The position numbers and the translations under genes were made by a program. From contig JAEWEI010000150.1 in NCBI GenBank assembly GCA_023389545.1, positions 1 through 12,214 of the forward strand: a DNA stretch of 12,214 nt. Direction: 5' to 3'. Positions 6,740-12,214 of this stretch are shown here, piece after piece. The notes below the pieces were generated by a model, which saw only the letters and a program-made list of their open reading frames with translations, was not told the DNA's origin and made no database searches. The first letter of the stretch is position 1. Each line of letters starts with the position of its first letter. This stretch comes from Actinomycetes bacterium. GTDB lineage: Bacteria > Actinomycetota > Actinomycetes > Actinomycetales > Cellulomonadaceae.

Positions 6740-7495
6740 ATGCCAGAGGCACGAGTCGCGGTGGTCAGCGGAGCCGCGCGCGGGATCGGCGCCGCGATCG
6801 CCCGGCGCCTGGCCGCCGACGGACTAGGCATCGCGGTCCTCGACCTGCGGCAGGAGGACACCGCGGCCACCGTCGCGGCGATCTCCGAGGCGGGCGGCCG
6901 GGCGATCGGCATCGGCGCGGACGTCGCCGACGCCCCGGCGGTGAGGGCCGCCGTCGCCAGCACCGTCGAGGAGCTCGGCTCGCCGACAGTGCTGGTCAAC
7001 AACGCGGGCATCCTGCGGGACAACCTGCTGTTCAAGATGGCCGACGACGACTGGGACGCCGTCGTCGCCGTGCACCTGCGGGGCGCTTTCCTGCTGGCCC
7101 GCGAGGTGCAGCGGCACCAGGTGGACGCCGGCTGGGGCCGCATCGTCAACTTGTCGAGCACCTCGGCCCTGGGCCATCGGGGGCAGGCGAACTACGCCGC
7201 CGCGAAGGCCGGGCTGCAGGGCCTCACCAAGACCCTGGCCATCGAGCTGGGACCGTTCGGCGTCACCGCGAACGCCATCGCGCCGGGCGTCATCGCCACG
7301 GACATGCTGCGCACGGCGGCCGAGCGCCAGGGCGTGACGTTCGAGCAGTACCTGGAGGACGCCGCGCAGCAGATCCCGGTGCGCCGCGTCGGGCGCCCCG
7401 AGGATGTCGCGGCCGTCGCGTCGTTCCTGTGCTCACCCGAGGCGTCGTTCGTCTCGGGCCAGGTGCTCTATGTGGCTGGCGGGCCGCAGGCCTGA
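6740..7495 (+). CDS. Short-chain dehydrogenase/reductase, FabG-like
   Basis: NAD(P)-dependent oxidoreductase of the classical SDR family, 251 residues, cytosolic and probably tetrameric. The sequence shows the cofactor loop SGAARGIG (10-17), NNAG (87-90), catalytic Ser139, Tyr152 and Lys156 (YAAAK), and a C-terminal SFVSGQVLYVAGG typical of FabG-like proteins. Asp35 at the end of the second beta strand favours NAD(H) over NADP(H). Where E. coli FabG has the catalytic-tetrad Asn, this protein has His112 in VHLRGAF, as in the SDR domain of human multifunctional protein 17beta-HSD4. A role in 3-hydroxyacyl/3-oxoacyl-CoA oxidation is therefore as likely as fatty-acid synthesis. A G-rich ribosome site (AGGTGGGGGG) precedes the ATG. 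It converges on an acyl-CoA dehydrogenase gene 24 bp away. Substrate is unknown. Confidence 0.9.
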   Translation: MPEARVAVVSGAARGIGAAIARRLAADGLGIAVLDLRQEDTAATVAAISEAGGRAIGIGADVADAPAVRAAVASTVEELGSPTVLVNNAGILRDNLLFKMADDDWDAVVAVHLRGAFLLAREVQRHQVDAGWGRIVNLSSTSALGHRGQANYAAAKAGLQGLTKTLAIELGPFGVTANAIAPGVIATDMLRTAAERQGVTFEQYLEDAAQQIPVRRVGRPEDVAAVASFLCSPEASFVSGQVLYVAGGPQA

Positions 7496-7519
7496 GCCCA
7501 CGCCGCGCGGCTCCGGGCT

Positions 7520-8698
7520 TCAGGCGAAGGCGGCGTGGCCCGTGATCGCCCGCCCCACGATCAGGCTGTTCATCTCGCGGGTGCCCTCGTAGGAGTAGAT
7601 CGCCTCCGCGTCGGCGAAGTGCCGGGCGACGTCGTTCTGCAGCAGGATGCCGTTGCCGCCGAGGATCTCCCGCGACCAGGCGACCGTCTCCCGCATACGG
7701 CTGGTCGCGAAGGACTTGGCCAGCGCCGAGTGCTCGTCGAGCTGGCGCCCCTCGTCGAGCAGCCGCGAGACCTGCATGCACAGGGCGATGCTGGCGGTGA
7801 TGTTGCCCAGGCAGCGGGACAGCAGATCCTGGACGAGCTGGTGGGCGCCGATCGGCCGGCCGAACTGCTCCCGCTCCCGGGCGTACGCCACCGCCGCCTC
7901 ATACGCGCCGATCGAGTTGCCCACCGCCTGCCACGCCACCTCGGCCCGGGTGAGCCGCAGCACCGTCGCCACGTCCCGGAACGACTCGACGAGCGGCAGT
8001 CGCAGCTCGTCCGGCACCAGCACGTCGCGCAGCACGATGTCGGCGTTCTGCACCGACCGCAGGCTCTGCTTGCCCTCGATCTTGCTGGCGGCGAACCCGG
8101 GGGCGTCGGTGGGCACCAGGAAGCTCTTCGCCTGCCCGTCGCCGGCGTCGCGCGCGATGACGACCACGATGTCGGCGAAGGTCCCGTTGCCGATCCACCG
8201 CTTGGCGCCGTTGAGCACCCAGCCCTCGCCTCGGCGCTCGGCGGTGGTGCGCAGGCCCCGCGCGGAGTCGGAGCCGGACAACGGCTCGGTCAGCCCGAAG
8301 GCGCCGACGACCTCGCCGGTGGCCATCAGCGGAAGCCACTCCTTGCGCTGCGCCGGCGATCCCCCGCTCGCGACGGACCCCATCACCAACCCGCTCTGCA
8401 CCCCCACGAAGGAGGACACCGACGCGTCGACGCGGGACATCTCCAACGACGCCCACCCGCGCCACCGGGCCGAGTTCTCGAACATGCGCGACTCGTCCCA
8501 GGCGGCGCCGAGCAGCCCCAAGCCGCCCAACGGCGCGATCAGGTGGTGGGGGAACTCACCGCGCTCCCAGAAGTCGTTGGCGATGGGCCGCACCTCGGCC
8601 TCGAAGAACTCCCGCACGGCCAGCGCCGCCTCGACCTCGCGCGGGCTGAGGCTGTCCTGGAACGCGTAGAAGTCACTACTGAGCCGGTCTGACGTCAT
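7520..8698 (-). CDS. Acyl-CoA dehydrogenase family protein (glutaryl-CoA dehydrogenase / ACX4 branch)
   Basis: FAD-dependent enzyme that introduces an alpha,beta double bond into an acyl-CoA; 392 residues, cytosolic. Visible are FGLTEPLSGSD (flavin/substrate region), KRWIGNGTFADI, LGGNGILLQND and the C-terminal YSYEGTREMNSLIVGRAITG with catalytic base Glu371. This EGT arrangement and position match human glutaryl-CoA dehydrogenase (Glu370). However, the Arg that binds the glutaryl carboxylate (Arg94, in RVDSGYRSAMSVQSS) is replaced by Ser in RVDASVSSFVGVQSG. KRWIGN.TFAD, VQN.DI, VPDE.RLP and VAWQ..G are shared with plant short-chain acyl-CoA oxidase ACX4, as I recall that sequence. So a plain short-chain acyl-CoA is a better substrate guess than glutaryl-CoA. 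The ATG at 8698 is chosen because GGAG lies 6 nt upstream; an open extension to 8752 looks non-coding. It is divergent from the LacI-like gene. Confidence 0.92.
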   Translation of the reverse strand: MTSDRLSSDFYAFQDSLSPREVEAALAVREFFEAEVRPIANDFWERGEFPHHLIAPLGGLGLLGAAWDESRMFENSARWRGWASLEMSRVDASVSSFVGVQSGLVMGSVASGGSPAQRKEWLPLMATGEVVGAFGLTEPLSGSDSARGLRTTAERRGEGWVLNGAKRWIGNGTFADIVVVIARDAGDGQAKSFLVPTDAPGFAASKIEGKQSLRSVQNADIVLRDVLVPDELRLPLVESFRDVATVLRLTRAEVAWQAVGNSIGAYEAAVAYAREREQFGRPIGAHQLVQDLLSRCLGNITASIALCMQVSRLLDEGRQLDEHSALAKSFATSRMRETVAWSREILGGNGILLQNDVARHFADAEAIYSYEGTREMNSLIVGRAITGHAAFA

Positions 8699-8824
8699 CC
8701 TGGGCTCCGTCGCTCGCAAGGTGTCGTGGCTCCCACTATGCCCCTCCCCCACTGCGCCCCGCGCGCCAGCCCCGCTGGTCAGACTCGCGCGGCTCGATCA
8801 GGGCCCGGCCGGATGGCCCGGCAC

Positions 8825-8830
8825 TAGGCT
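8825..8830 (+). promoter_or_regulatory. -10 box of a leaderless promoter for the LacI-like gene
   Basis: TAGGCT (8825-8830) fits the TANNNT -10 pattern and ends 7 nt before the GTG at 8838. Transcription would therefore start at or next to the start codon, the usual geometry of leaderless actinobacterial genes. No convincing -35 box is seen. No Shine-Dalgarno sequence lies before the GTG, which supports the reading. Confidence 0.5.
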
Positions 8831-8837
8831 GGCCGGC

Positions 8838-9683
8838 GTGAAGAGCAGGGCGGACGCCGTGGGACTGGTGCTGGCTCGACCTGCCCGGATGCTGGGCCTC
8901 GAGCCCTTCTTCATGGAGCTCATCGCCGGCATGGAGGAGGTCCTCGCCTCCGATGGGCGCTCGCTGCTGCTGCACGTCGTGCCCGATCACGACGCTGAGA
9001 TCGCGGCGTACCGGCGCTGGGGCAAGGGCCAGATGGTCGACGCTGTCGTCGTGGTGAACGTCGTCGCCGAGGACCCGCGCCTGCCCATCCTCACCGAGCT
9101 CGGCATTCCCGCGGTCGTCATCGGCGGGCCCACGCGCGACCTCCCGTTCTCGAACGTGTGGATCGACAACGCCCAGGCGATGCGGGACGCGGTGGCCCAC
9201 CTCGTCTCACTCGGCCACCTCCACCTGGCCCGGGTCAGCGGGCCCAGCACGCTCGCCCACACCCAGGCCCGCACCGAGGCCTTCCTGTCCGAGTGCACCC
9301 GGCGCGGCGCCGAGGGCACTGTCGTCGAGGGCGACTACACCGAGCTGTCCGGGACGCGATCGACCCGCGCGCTCCTCGGCCGGCGCGGAGCCCCGTCCGC
9401 GATCGTCTACGACAACGATGTGATGGCCCTCGCCGGGCTGGGCGTCGCCCAGGAGATGGGCGTCCCCGTCCCCGAGCAGCTCTCGATCCTCGCGTGGGAC
9501 GACTCCGCGCTGTGCCGCCTCGCCCACCCGCCGCTGTCGGCGATGAGCCTGGACGTGTACGCGATGGGCGCGCAGGCCGCCGACTGCGTGCTCAATCTGC
9601 TCGCCGGCGGGCCGGTCGCCTCGCACATGGCGCCCCTGCCTCGACTCGTGGCACGCGGCTCCACTGCCTCCTTCACGCCCTGA
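8838..9683 (+). CDS. LacI/PBP1-like effector-binding protein lacking the HTH domain
   Basis: The 281 residues from GTG match only the periplasmic-binding-protein-like half of LacI/GalR regulators: VGLVLARPARMLGLEPFFMELIAGMEEVL at the start, VVIGG, a DNAQAMRDAVAHLVSLGH segment, AIVYDNDVMALAGLGVAQEMGVPVPEQLSILAWDDS, and HPPLSAMSLDVYAMGAQAADCVLNLL near the end. The usual 50-60-residue N-terminal helix-turn-helix and hinge helix are absent, and only 139 bp separate this GTG from the divergent acyl-CoA dehydrogenase start. The frame is open back to 8721, but the extra 39 residues (rich in Pro, Ala, Leu) resemble no HTH. There is no signal peptide or lipobox, so it is not an exported binding protein. 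It may be a degenerate regulator or a cytoplasmic sugar sensor acting through a partner. The glgB gene follows 60 bp downstream on the same strand. Confidence 0.8.
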   Translation: MKSRADAVGLVLARPARMLGLEPFFMELIAGMEEVLASDGRSLLLHVVPDHDAEIAAYRRWGKGQMVDAVVVVNVVAEDPRLPILTELGIPAVVIGGPTRDLPFSNVWIDNAQAMRDAVAHLVSLGHLHLARVSGPSTLAHTQARTEAFLSECTRRGAEGTVVEGDYTELSGTRSTRALLGRRGAPSAIVYDNDVMALAGLGVAQEMGVPVPEQLSILAWDDSALCRLAHPPLSAMSLDVYAMGAQAADCVLNLLAGGPVASHMAPLPRLVARGSTASFTP

Positions 9684-9743
9684 CCTCGGAGTTCCCCGCG
9701 TGGAGACCCTGCACGGCGCCCCTCGTGGTGGTTGGGTAGGGGC

Positions 9744-11927
<2,184 letters not shown>

Positions 11928-11954
11928 CGGCGACGCTGAGAAGCTGACGGTCGA

Positions 11955-11990
11955 GGGGCCTGTGGAGTCGTTCTCCGCAGGCCCCTTTCT
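11955..11990 (+). terminator. Rho-independent terminator of glgB
   Basis: GGGGCCTG (11955-11962) pairs with CAGGCCCC (11978-11985), followed inward by a T-G wobble and GGAG/CTCC around a TCGTT loop, for 13 pairs in all. TTTCT follows directly. It starts 27 nt after the glgB stop codon. Confidence 0.88.
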
Positions 11991-12090
11991 CGGGCTCGCA
12001 CCGACTGGTCGGTCCGCACGGCGCGCTCGTGACACCGTCGCCAGGCCGACATCCCGCCCGCTCCGTCGCTGCGGAAAGCGCCCTGGAACG

Positions 12091-12125
12091 CAGAAAGAGC
12101 CACCCCAATGGGGTGGCTCTTTCTG
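12091..12125 (-). terminator. Terminator of the rRNA operon (probably bidirectional)
   Basis: A perfect 16-bp stem (12091-12106 with 12110-12125, arms ending CACCCC and GGGGTG) closes on a 3-nt loop. The outer part is AGAAAGAG/CTCTTTCT, so both strands end in a T-rich arm. Read leftward it begins about 6 nt after the 5S rRNA 3' end, as expected for an rrn terminator. Read rightward it would back up the glgB terminator and protect the rRNA operon from antisense transcription. Confidence 0.88.
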
Positions 12126-12131
12126 AATGGT

Positions 12132-12214
12132 GTTCCGGCGGCGACCTACTCTCCCACACCCTGGCGAGTGCAGTACCATCGGCGCTGAAGGGCTTAGCTT
12201 CCGGGTTCGGAATG
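12132..12214 (-). rRNA. rrf: 5S ribosomal RNA, 3' part
   Basis: The reverse complement reads CATTCCGAACCCGGAAGCTA, then AGCCCTTCAGCGCCGATGGT, ACTGC, and ends TGGGAGAGTAGGTCGCCGCC, GGAAC, the conserved 3' two-thirds of bacterial 5S rRNA. About 83 of some 117-120 nt are inside the window; the 5' end lies to the right, with 23S and 16S rRNA genes expected beyond it. The exact mature 3' end (about 12131-12133) is estimated from the terminal-stem sequence. It converges on glgB across two terminators. Confidence 0.95.

Noticed and set aside
7496..7519. Hairpin-like sequence (AGCCC...GGGCT around the palindrome GCCGCGCGGC) between the convergent SDR and acyl-CoA dehydrogenase genes
   Set aside because: Only five outer pairs and a self-complementary core; it might act as a weak bidirectional terminator but support is too thin.
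8725..8735. TGGGAGCC on the minus strand, like half of a CebR/LacI-type TGGGAGC site
   Set aside because: Only one half-site, with no inverted partner; likely chance in GC-rich DNA.
8735..8740. CATAGT on the minus strand as -10 box for the acyl-CoA dehydrogenase gene
   Set aside because: Placement is possible, but no -35 box lies at a suitable distance and the first -10 base is off.

Overview
The window is a very GC-rich, densely coding stretch from a high-GC Gram-positive bacterium (Actinomycetota). Family resemblances (GH36, GH2 beta-mannosidase, GlgB), the actinobacterial style of 5S rRNA, GTG starts and an apparently leaderless gene point to this group. A soil- or plant-polymer-degrading Micrococcales relative, Cellulomonas-like, is my best guess, but the sequence does not prove the genus.

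Region 1 (1-6690) looks like a galactomannan or manno-oligosaccharide uptake and breakdown locus. From left to right it holds a lipoprotein of the family 5 (Opp/Dpp-type) ABC solute-binding class (minus strand, cut by the left edge), a cytoplasmic GH36 alpha-galactosidase (minus) and a cytoplasmic GH2 beta-mannosidase (plus). The lipoprotein gene and the beta-mannosidase gene have nearly identical promoters (TTGACW, 17 bp, TAAGAA), each overlapped by a related AT-rich element (ACTTTGNNCAGTT...AAG). This suggests one repressor controls import and hydrolysis together. The implied pathway is import of galactosylated manno-oligosaccharides, removal of alpha-1,6-galactose by GH36, then stepwise release of mannose by GH2. 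The permease and ATPase genes, and the regulator, are expected to the left of the window. A very strong hairpin (6644-6689) closes the region.

Region 2 (6740-8698) is a convergent pair: a FabG-like short-chain dehydrogenase (plus) and an acyl-CoA dehydrogenase of the glutaryl-CoA dehydrogenase/ACX4 branch (minus), only 24 bp apart at their 3' ends. They suggest acyl-CoA metabolism, but no partner genes are present to define a pathway.

Region 3 (8825-11990) has a LacI-like effector-binding protein without any DNA-binding domain, with a leaderless-type promoter at its GTG. After a 60-bp gap follows a complete glycogen branching enzyme (glgB) with its own terminator.

Region 4 (11991-12214) is the 3' end of an rRNA operon read leftward: the 3' part of a 5S rRNA gene and a perfect 16-bp hairpin terminator, facing glgB. 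No CRISPR array, insertion sequence, prophage gene or tRNA was seen. No intergenic stretch exceeds about 205 bases.
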